Counted from the first letter of the stretch, positions 26,000 through 34,989 are shown. The stretch is DNA of 40,315 nucleotides from an uncultured Burkholderiales bacterium (GCA_903933115.1 CAIZIT010000083.1:1-40315); one strand, 5' to 3'. Numbers and translations: made by a program. The notes: generated from the letters alone by a model not told the origin.

Positions 26000-26965
26000 T
26001 TACTCGACTTTAAAGTTTGTCGATTTCATTACTCGTGCCCATTTGGCAATATCAGCTTCCAAAAATGCTGCCATCTCTTCAGGTGTATTTCCAGCTGCCT
26101 CTTGCCCTTGAAGCGTTATGACTTCAAGGACTTCTTTATCGAGTAGTGCTTTTCTGGTTTCGTCATTTAACTTCTTGATAATAGCATTGGGTGTTCCGCT
26201 AGGAGCCATGAGACTAAACCAAGAACTGAATTCAAACCCAGGAATACCAGCCTCAGATGAGGTCGGGACATTGGGCAATGCAGTTATTCTTTCCTTCGCA
26301 GCGACTACCAAAGCTTTCAGTTTTCCACTTTGATAGTTCTGCAATTGAAAAGACGAGAGGACTTCAAAACCCACTTGAACTTGATTACCTAAGATTGCCA
26401 TCAACTCAGGACCTGCTCCCTGATAGGGAACATGCAACATCTGTGTACCAGTTAAGGACTGGAAATACTCTCCAGTAAAGTGTTGTATTGAACCATTTCC
26501 AAGGGATGAGTAATTAATTTGGCCAGGTTTATTTTTCAATAAATCAATGAACTCTTTTACATTTTTAACTGGAAGAGTATCGTTAACCGTCAGAAGACCT
26601 GGAGCCTTGGTCAATAAACTGATTGGAGAAAAGGATTTAATAGGGTCATATGGCAGCTTAGGAAACATATTGACCGCCATACTCATCGATGTAACGGTTG
26701 CAACAACTAATGTATATCCATCCGGAGGTGACTTTGAAGCCAATTCAACGCCTAGTCTTGCGCCTGCACCTCCCTTGTTATCAATGATAACGGGTTGCCC
26801 AAGGTTTTCAGTTAACTTCTTTGCAACGGTTCTACCAACCAAATCAACAGAGCCCCCAGGAGGATATGGAACAATGAGTCGAATTGGCTTAATAGGGTAT
26901 GTTTGCGCTATAACTTGTTGAATTAATAAAAAAGTCAGCGATAAAAAAAACAGTTTCACTTTCAT
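26000..26965 (-). CDS. Bug/TctC family periplasmic solute-binding protein
   Basis: A 321-residue secreted binding protein of the tripartite tricarboxylate transporter family. Signal peptide at residues 1-20 (LFFLSLTFLLIQQVIAQ). The first lobe starts YPIKPIRLIVPYPPGGSVDL, the ligand-carboxylate loop; GGAGARLGVELASKSPPDGY and HVPYQGAGPELM are the other family signatures. Bug proteins bind carboxylates such as aromatic acids, citrate, aspartate or nicotinate. It ends one base after the thiolase gene stop, in convergent orientation, and is the last gene of a leftward trio with a VOC protein and another Bug protein. No TctA/TctB membrane genes are linked. Confidence 0.93.
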   Translation of the reverse strand: MKVKLFFLSLTFLLIQQVIAQTYPIKPIRLIVPYPPGGSVDLVGRTVAKKLTENLGQPVIIDNKGGAGARLGVELASKSPPDGYTLVVATVTSMSMAVNMFPKLPYDPIKSFSPISLLTKAPGLLTVNDTLPVKNVKEFIDLLKNKPGQINYSSLGNGSIQHFTGEYFQSLTGTQMLHVPYQGAGPELMAILGNQVQVGFEVLSSFQLQNYQSGKLKALVVAAKERITALPNVPTSSEAGIPGFEFSSWFSLMAPSGTPNAIIKKLNDETRKALLDKEVLEVITLQGQEAAGNTPEEMAAFLEADIAKWARVMKSTNFKVE

Positions 26966-26975
26966 CAGTGTACTT

Positions 26976-27482
26976 TCAGAGGTTATCTGGTCGTTTGTGC
27001 CTAAACCCTGAAGTAAAGTGTCCTTTGCCTTCTAGATCACCTTGCTCAAAAATCCAATCATAGCCACCCTTTGGATTGGAGAGGATCTCCCAAGCATTTT
27101 CATCATTGTCCCAAAAGAGAAAACTGTATGTACCGTGTCTTTCACTTGGTTTGGTTATATCGTGCAAGCCCCACTTTTCTGCTTGCTCTAAGCATTTGGC
27201 GTATGACTCATCAACATCTGCATCTGTTAGAACATCCAAACCATTGTGATAACAACGAGCCATTTTCTCTTTATTTGGAGTTTTAACTACCGCATAAACG
27301 TGATTTCCACCTAATTGAATCATCATTGAAATTGGACTGGTTCTTACAACATTTAAACCTAGGAATTCTTCATAGAATTTTCTGGTTGCGTCCAAATCCT
27401 TAGAACCTAAAGTTCCATGAGATATAAATTTAGTTTTAAGACCAGAATATGTTGTACTTTTTTTTAAAACTTCAGAATCCAT
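26976..27482 (-). CDS. VOC-superfamily protein (glyoxalase / extradiol dioxygenase fold)
   Basis: A 168-residue protein of the vicinal oxygen chelate superfamily, made of paired beta-alpha-beta-beta-beta modules. The first module contains ISHGTLGSKDLDATRKFYEE, whose His is the usual first metal ligand; YHNGLDVL offers a second His and NAWEILSN the third ligand Glu. A H-H-E set matches type I extradiol dioxygenases and some isomerases and hydrolases of the fold. The single domain is shorter than classical ring-cleaving dioxygenases. The ATG at 27482 has GAGG upstream and is preferred over a TTG at 27512 that overlaps the preceding gene. Genes for Bug proteins sit on both sides, so a role in the breakdown of the imported acid is likely but unproven. 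Confidence 0.8.
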   Translation of the reverse strand: MDSEVLKKSTTYSGLKTKFISHGTLGSKDLDATRKFYEEFLGLNVVRTSPISMMIQLGGNHVYAVVKTPNKEKMARCYHNGLDVLTDADVDESYAKCLEQAEKWGLHDITKPSERHGTYSFLFWDNDENAWEILSNPKGGYDWIFEQGDLEGKGHFTSGFRHKRPDNL

Positions 27483-27508
27483 AGCAACCTCGTTCACAAA
27501 TTTAAACT

Positions 27509-28486
27509 TCAATTAAAAGAAATACCTGAATCTTTGATGACTTGACCATAAATTTTATAGTCTGACCTGATTCTCTCGGAGAAAGACTGGATCGATCCTC
27601 CAACAGGCTCAGCACCAATATCTATCATTTTGGCTTTTATTTTTGGATCATCAAATACCAGCTGTAATTTCTCATTTAAAAGCTTGGTAATTTCAGAATT
27701 TGTACCCTTAGGTGCAAAAACTCCAAACCATGCACTCATCTCCCAATTGGGCACACCCACCTCTGAAGCTGTAGGAACTTCTGGCAATGCAGTAATCCTT
27801 TTTTTAGAGGCAACTGCAAGTGGCTTTAAATCTCCAGACTTTACATAACCTCTTACAGTTCCAAATGCAGCCGACATAAATTGAATTCGACCTGCCAAAA
27901 TATCTGTCATCGCTGACCCCATGCCCTTGTATGGAATATGCTCAGATTTAATCTCTGCAAGCCGACTGAATTGACTACCTGAAATGTGGGGTTGACTTCC
28001 AATACCTGCAGAGCCATAAAATATTTTCCCTGGATTTGCTTTGGCATAAGATATAAAGGTTGATAAATCTTTTATGGCCAGTGAAGATGGAATGACCAGT
28101 AAATGGGGTAACTCTGCTGTATTAAAAACGGGTTGAACATCTGTCAAAGGATTAAAATTGGAACCTGTTTCAAGAAAAGGTTTGATCAACAAGTTACCAT
28201 TCGCGCATATTAAAAACGTGTAGCCATCGGATGGAGACTTCATCACATAATCCAAAGCCAAATTTCCAGTTGCTCCCGCCTTGTTGTCAACAACAACGGA
28301 GAATCCAAACTGTTGGCCTAGCCCGTCCGATGCTATTCGAGCTAGTAAATCGGTAGTCCCACCTGGTACGCTATCAACGACAAAACGTATCGGCTTATTT
28401 GGGTATGAATTCTGACATATCGCAAAATCACCAAGAGAAATACATCCTAGAAATATGAAAAGACAGCGGATAGAAATATTAATCAA
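27509..28486 (-). CDS. Bug/TctC family periplasmic solute-binding protein
   Basis: A 325-residue Bug protein. The N terminus has a signal peptide ending near DFAICQN, then YPNKPIRFVVDSVPGGTTDLLAR, a version of the carboxylate-binding loop with VDSVPGG in place of VPYPPGG, so its ligand may differ from the other copies. NKAGATGNLALDYVMKSPSDGY and HIPYKGMGSAM are present. The start is TTG at 28486, which fits a leader of normal length. It is the first gene of a leftward trio with the VOC protein and another Bug protein. Confidence 0.91.
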   Translation of the reverse strand: MINISIRCLFIFLGCISLGDFAICQNSYPNKPIRFVVDSVPGGTTDLLARIASDGLGQQFGFSVVVDNKAGATGNLALDYVMKSPSDGYTFLICANGNLLIKPFLETGSNFNPLTDVQPVFNTAELPHLLVIPSSLAIKDLSTFISYAKANPGKIFYGSAGIGSQPHISGSQFSRLAEIKSEHIPYKGMGSAMTDILAGRIQFMSAAFGTVRGYVKSGDLKPLAVASKKRITALPEVPTASEVGVPNWEMSAWFGVFAPKGTNSEITKLLNEKLQLVFDDPKIKAKMIDIGAEPVGGSIQSFSERIRSDYKIYGQVIKDSGISFN

Positions 28487-28578
28487 TTTCTTACTTTCTA
28501 TAAATCGAATAGATGTTTACCCTTGGCTTTAAGACCATTTAATGTATGCAAGTAAGAATTACACAATTTATGAAAAGT

Positions 28579-28601
28579 GGATATTGGGCAATTCCCTATC
28601 C
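28579..28601. promoter_or_regulatory. Inverted repeat in Bug/Bug divergent region
   Basis: GGATA (28579-28583) and GGG (28586-28588) are matched by CCC (28594-28596) and TATCC (28597-28601), giving an 8-bp interrupted stem with a CAATT loop. It lies midway in the 217-bp gap (28487-28703) between two divergent Bug genes, away from either 3' end, so an operator for both directions is more likely than a terminator. Confidence 0.4.
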
Positions 28602-28703
28602 TTGCTGCTAAATTTAACACTATGATTTAACAATCAAAATTTAACTATTTATTACTCGTCTCAAAAATTGACTTATTTCATTCTGAATTACAAAGAGAAC
28701 ATT

Positions 28704-29672
28704 TTGAAAAATATCATTCATTTTTTAGTACTTACTTTTGTTTTTTTTGCTCACTATGTAAAAGTCTCAGCACAAACTTATCCAGAAAAGCCACTCAAAG
28801 TTGTTGTAGCCTTCGCACCAGGTGGATTAGCTGATACTGTTGCTAGAGCTTTACAACCCAAGTTAGTGGAAAGTTTTGGACAACCCATATTGATTGAAAA
28901 TAAAGGCGGTGCAGGCGGAACACTTGCTGAATTACAAATCGCAAAAGCAAGCCCAGATGGCTATACGATGATGATTGCAGTTGACAGTTTTCCTGTAAAT
29001 CCGTTCATTTATAAAAATCTTAATTACGACAGCTTTAAAGATATCCAAGCAGTTTCAATGCTTGCCAAGGTCCCCCTGGTTTTAATCGCAAATAACAACG
29101 TACCAGGGAACAGTCTAAATGATCTGATTAAGTATGCTCACTCAAAAAGCGGAAAGTTTGCTTATGCTAGCCCAGGAACGGGCACAAGCAATCATTTGTA
29201 CATGGAGTACTTTAAAATTATTTCAAATGTTGAAATGATTCATGTACCCTATAAAGGGGGTAGCCCTGCTCTAACTGATCTGATGGGGGGGCAAGTTGAA
29301 GCAATGCTTATTTCGGTGACTCTTGCAAACGGTCAAGTTCGCGCAAATTTGGTCAAACCCTTGGCTGTTTCTAGTGAAAAAAGAGTTCCACTTTTACCAG
29401 GGATTAAAACATTTTCTGAGCTGGGCTATCCAGATTTTGTTGCATATACATGGGCAGGTCTTTTTCTACCTGCGGGTGTACCTACAGCCATTATCCAAAG
29501 ATTACATGACGAATTCTCGAAAGCCATTCACTCGCCTGATGTGATGAATAGATTTAAAGATCTTGGGGCTGAGGTAGTGATGAATTCACCTTCTGAATTT
29601 ACTTCACAGATTCGTTCAACCAATGAAAAGATGGGTGAATTGATCAACAGAAAAAATATTCAACTTAACTAA
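28704..29672 (+). CDS. Bug/TctC family periplasmic solute-binding protein
   Basis: A Bug protein of about 322 residues. The frame is open from 28668, but a TTG at 28704 after AAAGAGA gives a compact signal peptide (KNIIHFLVLTFVFFAHYVKV, cleavage after VSA). Family marks are YPEKPLKVVVAFAPGGLADTVAR, ENKGGAGGTLAELQIAKAS, SPDGYTMM and HVPYKGGSPAL. It precedes the Rieske dioxygenase genes by 14 bp, so the two are probably co-transcribed and its ligand is likely the dioxygenase substrate or a precursor. Confidence 0.92.
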   Translation: MKNIIHFLVLTFVFFAHYVKVSAQTYPEKPLKVVVAFAPGGLADTVARALQPKLVESFGQPILIENKGGAGGTLAELQIAKASPDGYTMMIAVDSFPVNPFIYKNLNYDSFKDIQAVSMLAKVPLVLIANNNVPGNSLNDLIKYAHSKSGKFAYASPGTGTSNHLYMEYFKIISNVEMIHVPYKGGSPALTDLMGGQVEAMLISVTLANGQVRANLVKPLAVSSEKRVPLLPGIKTFSELGYPDFVAYTWAGLFLPAGVPTAIIQRLHDEFSKAIHSPDVMNRFKDLGAEVVMNSPSEFTSQIRSTNEKMGELINRKNIQLN

Positions 29673-29686
29673 TTCATATATCTTTT

Positions 29687-31009
29687 ATGACAAACATCAA
29701 TTGCAATCATTTAATAAAAGAAACTGATTCTGAATTTTTAATCGATCGCTCTATTTATACAGATAACAATATATTTGAAAGAGAAATTCAAAATATTTTT
29801 GAATCAACATGGAATTACATTGCTCATGAGTCGCAGATTAAAAACTCAGGGGACTATTTTTCAACTTATATTGGTAATCAACCAATATTTATTGTCAAAA
29901 AAAGTGACGGCTCCATTAATGGCTTTCTAAACGCTTGCTCACATCGTGGTGCAACTTTAGCACCACTTGAATCGGGTAACTCAAAAGGATTCAGGTGTCG
30001 CTTTCATGGTTGGACATTCAACTCTGACGGCAAATGTATAGTGATTAAAAACCAAGACACAGGAGGCTATGCCGATTCAAACATTATTGGTAGATCAGCC
30101 TTAACTCCAATTGCTAAATTGGCAGTTTATAGAGGCTTCATTTTCGGGAGTCTTAATTCTGATGTTCCTGAGCTATCCTCTTGGCTTAAAGGGACAACTG
30201 CTTGGATAGACTGTTTAGTAGACCAATCACCAGATGGTCTTGAGGTAATAAAGGGACAGTCAACATATAGGCTTTATGGCAACTGGAAACTCCAAGCAGA
30301 AAATGGTGTTGATGGATACCATGTTTCTACCGTCCATAGAGTCTTTGCAAATACGATTGCAAATCGAGAATCCAAATTATCATTAACAGGGATGAAGGAG
30401 ACAGAAGCAGGTCGCATTACAGGACAAGTAGAGACTGGATCCTATGGCTTTGGTAATGGACACATGGGGATTTGGACAGAACGCTCAAAACCAACAGCAC
30501 ATCCAGTTTGGCAAGAAAAAAATAGACTTGAAAATGAATTTTCAAATTCACAAGTTCACTGGATGCTTTACAGAACCAGGAACCTTTATGTTTTCCCAAA
30601 TGTTTTCATTATGGATAATCCATCAACTCAAATCAGAACAATGCGCCCACTTTCGCCTAATGTATGCGATGTTACGGTTAGGTGCATAGCTCCAGTTGGT
30701 GAATCAAAAGAGTCTAGAGCGGCAAGAATTAGAAAATTTGAAGACTTTTATCTAACCTCAGGAATGGCAACCTCAGATGATCTAGCAGCACTTGAGTCCG
30801 TTCATGAAGGAAGCAGAGCCACCAAGGCTCAATGGAATAACTTCGCACGTGGAGCTACACAAACTTTCAAAGGATACGAGTGTGAGGACTTTCCACTTGA
30901 TGGCATACCACCTGAAATCACTACTAAAAACTGGGATCATGAATCAATTTATAAAGGTTTCTATCGAGAATGGAAGAAATTGATTTCACAGGAAGAAAAA
31001 AATGACTGA
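29687..31009 (+). CDS. Benzoate/anthranilate-type aromatic ring-hydroxylating dioxygenase, large subunit
   Basis: A 440-residue oxygenase alpha subunit. The N-terminal Rieske domain binds a 2Fe-2S cluster through C84 and H86 (CSHRGA) and C104 and H107 (CRFHGW). The catalytic domain binds mononuclear iron through H212 and H217, with the bridging D209, in NGVDGYHVSTVH. The segments YIAHESQIKNSGDYFSTYIG and NACSHRGATLAP resemble benzoate (BenA/XylX) and anthranilate (AntA) dioxygenases, so the likely substrate is an aromatic or heteroaromatic carboxylic acid, converted to a cis-dihydrodiol or, after loss of CO2/NH3, a catechol. The beta subunit gene overlaps by 8 bp. No reductase gene follows, so electrons must come from a reductase encoded elsewhere. 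Confidence 0.92.
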   Translation: MTNINCNHLIKETDSEFLIDRSIYTDNNIFEREIQNIFESTWNYIAHESQIKNSGDYFSTYIGNQPIFIVKKSDGSINGFLNACSHRGATLAPLESGNSKGFRCRFHGWTFNSDGKCIVIKNQDTGGYADSNIIGRSALTPIAKLAVYRGFIFGSLNSDVPELSSWLKGTTAWIDCLVDQSPDGLEVIKGQSTYRLYGNWKLQAENGVDGYHVSTVHRVFANTIANRESKLSLTGMKETEAGRITGQVETGSYGFGNGHMGIWTERSKPTAHPVWQEKNRLENEFSNSQVHWMLYRTRNLYVFPNVFIMDNPSTQIRTMRPLSPNVCDVTVRCIAPVGESKESRAARIRKFEDFYLTSGMATSDDLAALESVHEGSRATKAQWNNFARGATQTFKGYECEDFPLDGIPPEITTKNWDHESIYKGFYREWKKLISQEEKND

Positions 31010-31493
31010 ATCATTACATCTTGAGGTCTCTAATTTGATATTTGAGGAGGCTGAATATCTGGATCAGAAAAACTGGAGCGAGTGGTTAAAACTCTATTCT
31101 GATCAATGTATTTTTTGGGCTCCAGCTTGGATTAATGAAAGTGTTTACACTTCTAATCCTGATGAAGAATTAAACCTTCTTTATTTAAAAGGTAAACAGC
31201 ATCTTGTTGACCGCGTCTTTAGAATAGAAACTGGTGACTCATTCGCTTCTTTACCTATGGATCGAACATCGCATTTGATATCAAATATACGGATATTAAA
31301 GAAAGAAGCCAATTTCATTTATGTCAATGCCAATTGGATGGTTCACTCATATGGTGTAAGAGGATCACAGACACGTGGTGGTTATTATCAGTTTATTCTT
31401 GAAGACTTAAACCAAAGCTTAAAAATTTCACAAAAGAAAATTATCATGATCGATGATAAGTTGGTAGGACCCATTGATATATTTCATCTATAG
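31002..31493 (+). CDS. Aromatic ring-hydroxylating dioxygenase, small subunit
   Basis: A 163-residue beta subunit of the SnoaL/NTF2-like fold, structural partner of the large subunit in an alpha3beta3 oxygenase. The N-terminal helix EEAEYLDQKNWSEWLKLYSD and FWAPAW, LVDRVFRIETG and DRTSHLISNIRI match BenB/XylY/AntB, supporting the benzoate/anthranilate assignment of the pair. Length is usual. It overlaps the large-subunit gene by 8 bp, which ensures equal synthesis. No redox centre is expected. The next gene (MmgE/PrpD) starts 69 bp further on, so it may be transcribed together. Confidence 0.9.
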   Translation: MTESLHLEVSNLIFEEAEYLDQKNWSEWLKLYSDQCIFWAPAWINESVYTSNPDEELNLLYLKGKQHLVDRVFRIETGDSFASLPMDRTSHLISNIRILKKEANFIYVNANWMVHSYGVRGSQTRGGYYQFILEDLNQSLKISQKKIIMIDDKLVGPIDIFHL

Positions 31494-31562
31494 GCGCATT
31501 TTTTTCATATAACCTCTTCAAAAAAACGATCATCTTAAGATTTTTATTGTTCTTTATTTATT

Positions 31563-32924
31563 ATGGTGTACCAATCTAAAAGCGAAATTTTGTGTGATTT
31601 CGTTCACTCTCTACAACTTAGAGATATTCCAGATGAGGTTATTCAAGTTGCTAAGTATTGCATGATCGATACATTAGGGGTGAGTGCATACGGTTCAAAA
31701 TTCCCATGGAGTAAAACAATACTCAAATATGCAACGGCATATGGTACCGGTGGAAATTCACAGGTCATTGGAATACCAAATCTAAAGCTTCATGCTCCGC
31801 AAGCAGCACTGATCAACGGTGCATTTGCCCATGCTTTTGAACAAGACAGCTTAAGAAAACCTGGAGCTGGCGTTCACCCTGGTGCTACATTATTGCCACC
31901 AGCATTAGCAATGGCTCAAGAGCTTCACAGCAATGGAGCGACTCTTCTAAAAAGTTTTATAGCTGCATGTGAAATTATGTTTCGGATCGGTGCAGCTTCG
32001 AAGCACAGCTCTGAAAAGCTTGGTTTTCATGCGCCGGGTTTAACCGGCGTTTTCGGAGCGAGTATTGCCAGTGGATTGATCCTTGGTTTAAATCCAAGCC
32101 AGCTCTCTAATGCACTAGGCATTGCAGGTTCATTTTCAAGTGGACTTTTGGCATTTACAAAATCCAATCGTGGAGCTGAAGTTAAACGTCTTCATTTAGG
32201 GAAAGCTTGTGAGAGTGGTATCCAGGCATCCAAGCTAGCTTTTGAGGGTTTTGAAGGACCCGAAACGATTCTTGAAGGTAAATTTGGCTTCCTTCAAACT
32301 TTTTGTAGTGAAAGTGATCCAGATTTACTCACCAAGGGCCTAGGAAGTGAATGGGAAACTTTGAAAATTTGCTTAAAGACTTACCCATGTCATATTACAG
32401 CACACCCACTCATTTATTCCTTATCTCAAATGATGAACAAATTTTCATTTAAGTCTGAAGATATTTCAACTTGTCACCTAACGGTTCCAGAAAAAATTAT
32501 GAGCCACCATGACATAAGGGAGCCCAAAGATATCAAACAAGCGCAGTATAGCGTTCCTTTCTGTCTTGCCATCGCAATGGAATATGATGCTCTGAATCCG
32601 AATATTTTTGTAGACGCGATAGTCAACGATAAAAGAGTAAAAGAAAACTGTAGGAAGATTACAATGCATTCATATGATGATCAAGTCAAAAGATCATCTT
32701 GGACGTCAAATATTAAAATTACACTTAAAGACGGCAGAACTATTTCAAATGAGTCGGATTATTTTGTAGGTTCACCTGAAAATCCTGTTTCACTCAATCA
32801 ACTTAAAGATCGTTTTAATAACCATACCCAGCATTGTAAGAACGACAACACAGAGCTTTGGTTTCAAGCATTTTTAGGCATTGAGAATTTATCCAGTTTG
32901 AATCAACTCCCAGAATTTGCTTAA
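31563..32924 (+). CDS. MmgE/PrpD family protein
   Basis: A 453-residue protein of the MmgE/PrpD superfamily, which includes 2-methylcitrate dehydratase and cis-aconitate decarboxylase. The N-terminal helical domain contains MIDTLGVSAYGS, ALINGAFAHAFEQDS and the conserved GVHPGATLLPPALA; GIAGSFSSGLLAF and GAEVKRLHLGKACESGI follow. The C-terminal alpha/beta domain is complete. Members in catabolic gene clusters often act on tricarboxylic or unsaturated acids, but here no citrate-cycle neighbours are present, so the substrate may be a ring-cleavage product. It likely shares an operon with the dioxygenase genes. Converges with a Bug gene nine bases downstream. Confidence 0.87.
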   Translation: MVYQSKSEILCDFVHSLQLRDIPDEVIQVAKYCMIDTLGVSAYGSKFPWSKTILKYATAYGTGGNSQVIGIPNLKLHAPQAALINGAFAHAFEQDSLRKPGAGVHPGATLLPPALAMAQELHSNGATLLKSFIAACEIMFRIGAASKHSSEKLGFHAPGLTGVFGASIASGLILGLNPSQLSNALGIAGSFSSGLLAFTKSNRGAEVKRLHLGKACESGIQASKLAFEGFEGPETILEGKFGFLQTFCSESDPDLLTKGLGSEWETLKICLKTYPCHITAHPLIYSLSQMMNKFSFKSEDISTCHLTVPEKIMSHHDIREPKDIKQAQYSVPFCLAIAMEYDALNPNIFVDAIVNDKRVKENCRKITMHSYDDQVKRSSWTSNIKITLKDGRTISNESDYFVGSPENPVSLNQLKDRFNNHTQHCKNDNTELWFQAFLGIENLSSLNQLPEFA

Positions 32925-32932
32925 GTTAAAAT

Positions 32933-33928
32933 TTATAGTTCAACTTTGATATTTGAACTTTTTATCACTTCTTTCCAAACTGAAATTTCTCTTTTGATTA
33001 ATTGTTCAAATTGCTGTGGACTTCCAACAGATGGATAAACTCCGTCTTTTTCCAATAATTCAGTGGCTTCTCGTGTTGTAAATACTTTAGATAGCTCTTG
33101 ATTTATTTTTTGAATTACAAATATTGGCAATCCTTTAGGGCCGATCAAACCATGCCAAACGTTTACTTCATAGCCATTTACACCAGCCTCTTGAAGTGAA
33201 GGTACATCTCCCAGTACAGGGGTTCTCTTTAGAGTTGTAACACCTAGAGCTTTAAGCTTTCCCGATTTAATAAAGGGTAATGCAATTGATGGGGTCGAGA
33301 AGAAAAGCTGCGTTTGTCCCGAAAGGGTATCGCTAAGTGCAGGCCCACCCCCTTTATAGGGGACATGAAGCAACTTAATACCGGCTTTACTCATTAGCAA
33401 CTCAGCGGATAAGTGCAATACACTTCCATGACCAGAAGAAGCAATACTAATAGGTGTACCAGACGATTTAGACAATGAAATCAGTTCACCAACATTGCTG
33501 GCGGCAAGCGATGGATTTGCCACCAATACAAATGCACCCTGTGAGACCTGAGCAATTGCTGACATGTCATTAACTGAATCATATTTCAATGAGTAGAGTG
33601 CCGAATTAACGGTATAACTTGCAGAGATCAAGAGCAATGTGTAGCCATCTGGTGGTGATTTGATCGCAAATTCAGTTCCAAGTAAGCCTCCAGCGCCAGC
33701 TTTATTTTCCACAATAAAAGGTTGCTTTAAGCCAAGACTTAACTTTTGTGCAATAAATCTTGCAATAAAGTCATTACCTCCACCCGGAGGAAACGGAACA
33801 ATTAAATGAATAGGTCTGTTTGGATAATTCGATATAGGTAAAGATTCCAAAGATTCACTTGATGCGAATTGACAGTTAATAAAAAATACAAAGGCAACAA
33901 TGAAAAATTTTATATTTGCGCGTTTCAT
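32933..33928 (-). CDS. Bug/TctC family periplasmic solute-binding protein
   Basis: A 331-residue Bug protein. The ATG at 33928 gives a signal peptide (IKFFIVAFVFFINCQFASS); a GTG three codons earlier is possible. Family signatures: YPNRPIHLIVPFPPGGGNDF, ENKAGAGGLLGTEFAIKS, SPPDGYTLLL and HVPYKGGGPALSD. It is encoded immediately downstream of the CapA-like gene (14 bp) on the same strand, so these two are probably co-expressed. Ligand unknown. Confidence 0.93.
   Translation of the reverse strand: MKRANIKFFIVAFVFFINCQFASSESLESLPISNYPNRPIHLIVPFPPGGGNDFIARFIAQKLSLGLKQPFIVENKAGAGGLLGTEFAIKSPPDGYTLLLISASYTVNSALYSLKYDSVNDMSAIAQVSQGAFVLVANPSLAASNVGELISLSKSSGTPISIASSGHGSVLHLSAELLMSKAGIKLLHVPYKGGGPALSDTLSGQTQLFFSTPSIALPFIKSGKLKALGVTTLKRTPVLGDVPSLQEAGVNGYEVNVWHGLIGPKGLPIFVIQKINQELSKVFTTREATELLEKDGVYPSVGSPQQFEQLIKREISVWKEVIKSSNIKVEL
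32938..32963. terminator. Hairpin with T-run between MmgE/PrpD and Bug genes
   Basis: GTTCAA (32938-32943) pairs with TTGAAC (32953-32958) over a 9-base loop, and TTTTT follows on the forward strand. It lies 13 bases after the MmgE/PrpD stop and covers the last codons of the convergent Bug gene. This is a reasonable intrinsic terminator for the rightward dioxygenase operon; the stem is only 6 bp and AT-rich, so it may be weak. Confidence 0.45.
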
Positions 33929-33942
33929 TTTTTGCACATCAA

Positions 33943-34989
33943 TTATGATTTTGATGAAACGACGACTTTTTCATCTCGTACTGAAAGATGACAGTTTCTG
34001 CTTGCACTTTTCGAAATTAAAAAATCCAAAGTCTCTTTTTCATTTCTCAAATCACAAATGTAAGTTTCGTTTTTTTCGTTATGCCGAATCAATTGAAAAC
34101 TAATTTCTTGAAATTCATTTTTATCAATCGTAATTTGTGGCATCTCTCCGACCCAATCGCCATGTTTTCTTCCATTGTGACCAGTATGAAATGAAAAGCT
34201 ACCTAAACCATAAAAAATAGGCTTACCTTGATACATTTCAATTGGAAGGGATAAGTGTGGGCCGTGTCCGAAAACTAAATCAGCACCGACATCAACCGCT
34301 GAATGTGCAATCTCAGACATATAGTCCAAAACCTCCTCCCATAAACCCCAATGACATGACACAATTACATAGTCACATACTTTTTTGAGCTCTTTGATCT
34401 GATCTTTCAACTCATTCAAATATTCCTTATCAGCCCAAGTTACGACAACCGGTGGAATACCCGGTCTATTTAGGGGCGGGACTTCTGCTCTGACTTTATA
34501 AGCAGGTACTTGATATGCAGTATGTCCTCTTAAGACAGCAACACCAGAGGAATCTTTCCGAGCTTCATGATGCGTATTCCAATAAACTGAAGTTCTGGCT
34601 ATGAACCCAATTTTGATACCTTGAGATTCTAAAATTACGGGTTTTATTGCTTCATCTTTGTTTCTTCCTGCACCAGTATGCTTGGTTTCACAAGCGTCCA
34701 ACTCTTTGATGGAGGAGATAATAGCTTCATGACCATAATTCACATTATTGGCAAGACTAACTGCAGAAATATTCCCATTCTTTAATGCATTTGCTGCAAC
34801 TTTTGGATCAGCATAAAAACCCTCATTATCGACAGAGTGGCTGTGGTCTGGCAAATACAGACAACATTCCAAATTAGACAAAACAAAATCTGATTCGAAC
34901 AACTTATCTGATATTAAACGAAATGGAATGCTGGCATCCTCAACATTCATTAAATTGATATCGCCAGTTAATGTAATTTTTATTGCCAT
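33943..34989 (-). CDS. CapA-like metallophosphatase-fold protein with altered metal site
   Basis: A 348-residue protein of the CapA/PgsA family, whose members resemble metallophosphatases and take part in poly-gamma-glutamate synthesis or other roles. TLTGDINLM starts the fold, SNLECCL follows, then VSCHWGLWEE, and GADLVFGHGPHLSLPIE with KPIFYGLGSFSF, all family marks. The usual NNHxxD metal motif reads NNVNYGH (N81, N82, V83), lacking the expected His and Asp. There is no signal peptide or membrane segment, unlike CapA of Bacillus, so the protein is probably cytoplasmic. Related CapA-like proteins occur within catabolic clusters with TctC proteins, where the function is unknown. It shares an operon with the Bug gene downstream. 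Confidence 0.83.
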   Translation of the reverse strand: MAIKITLTGDINLMNVEDASIPFRLISDKLFESDFVLSNLECCLYLPDHSHSVDNEGFYADPKVAANALKNGNISAVSLANNVNYGHEAIISSIKELDACETKHTGAGRNKDEAIKPVILESQGIKIGFIARTSVYWNTHHEARKDSSGVAVLRGHTAYQVPAYKVRAEVPPLNRPGIPPVVVTWADKEYLNELKDQIKELKKVCDYVIVSCHWGLWEEVLDYMSEIAHSAVDVGADLVFGHGPHLSLPIEMYQGKPIFYGLGSFSFHTGHNGRKHGDWVGEMPQITIDKNEFQEISFQLIRHNEKNETYICDLRNEKETLDFLISKSASRNCHLSVRDEKVVVSSKS

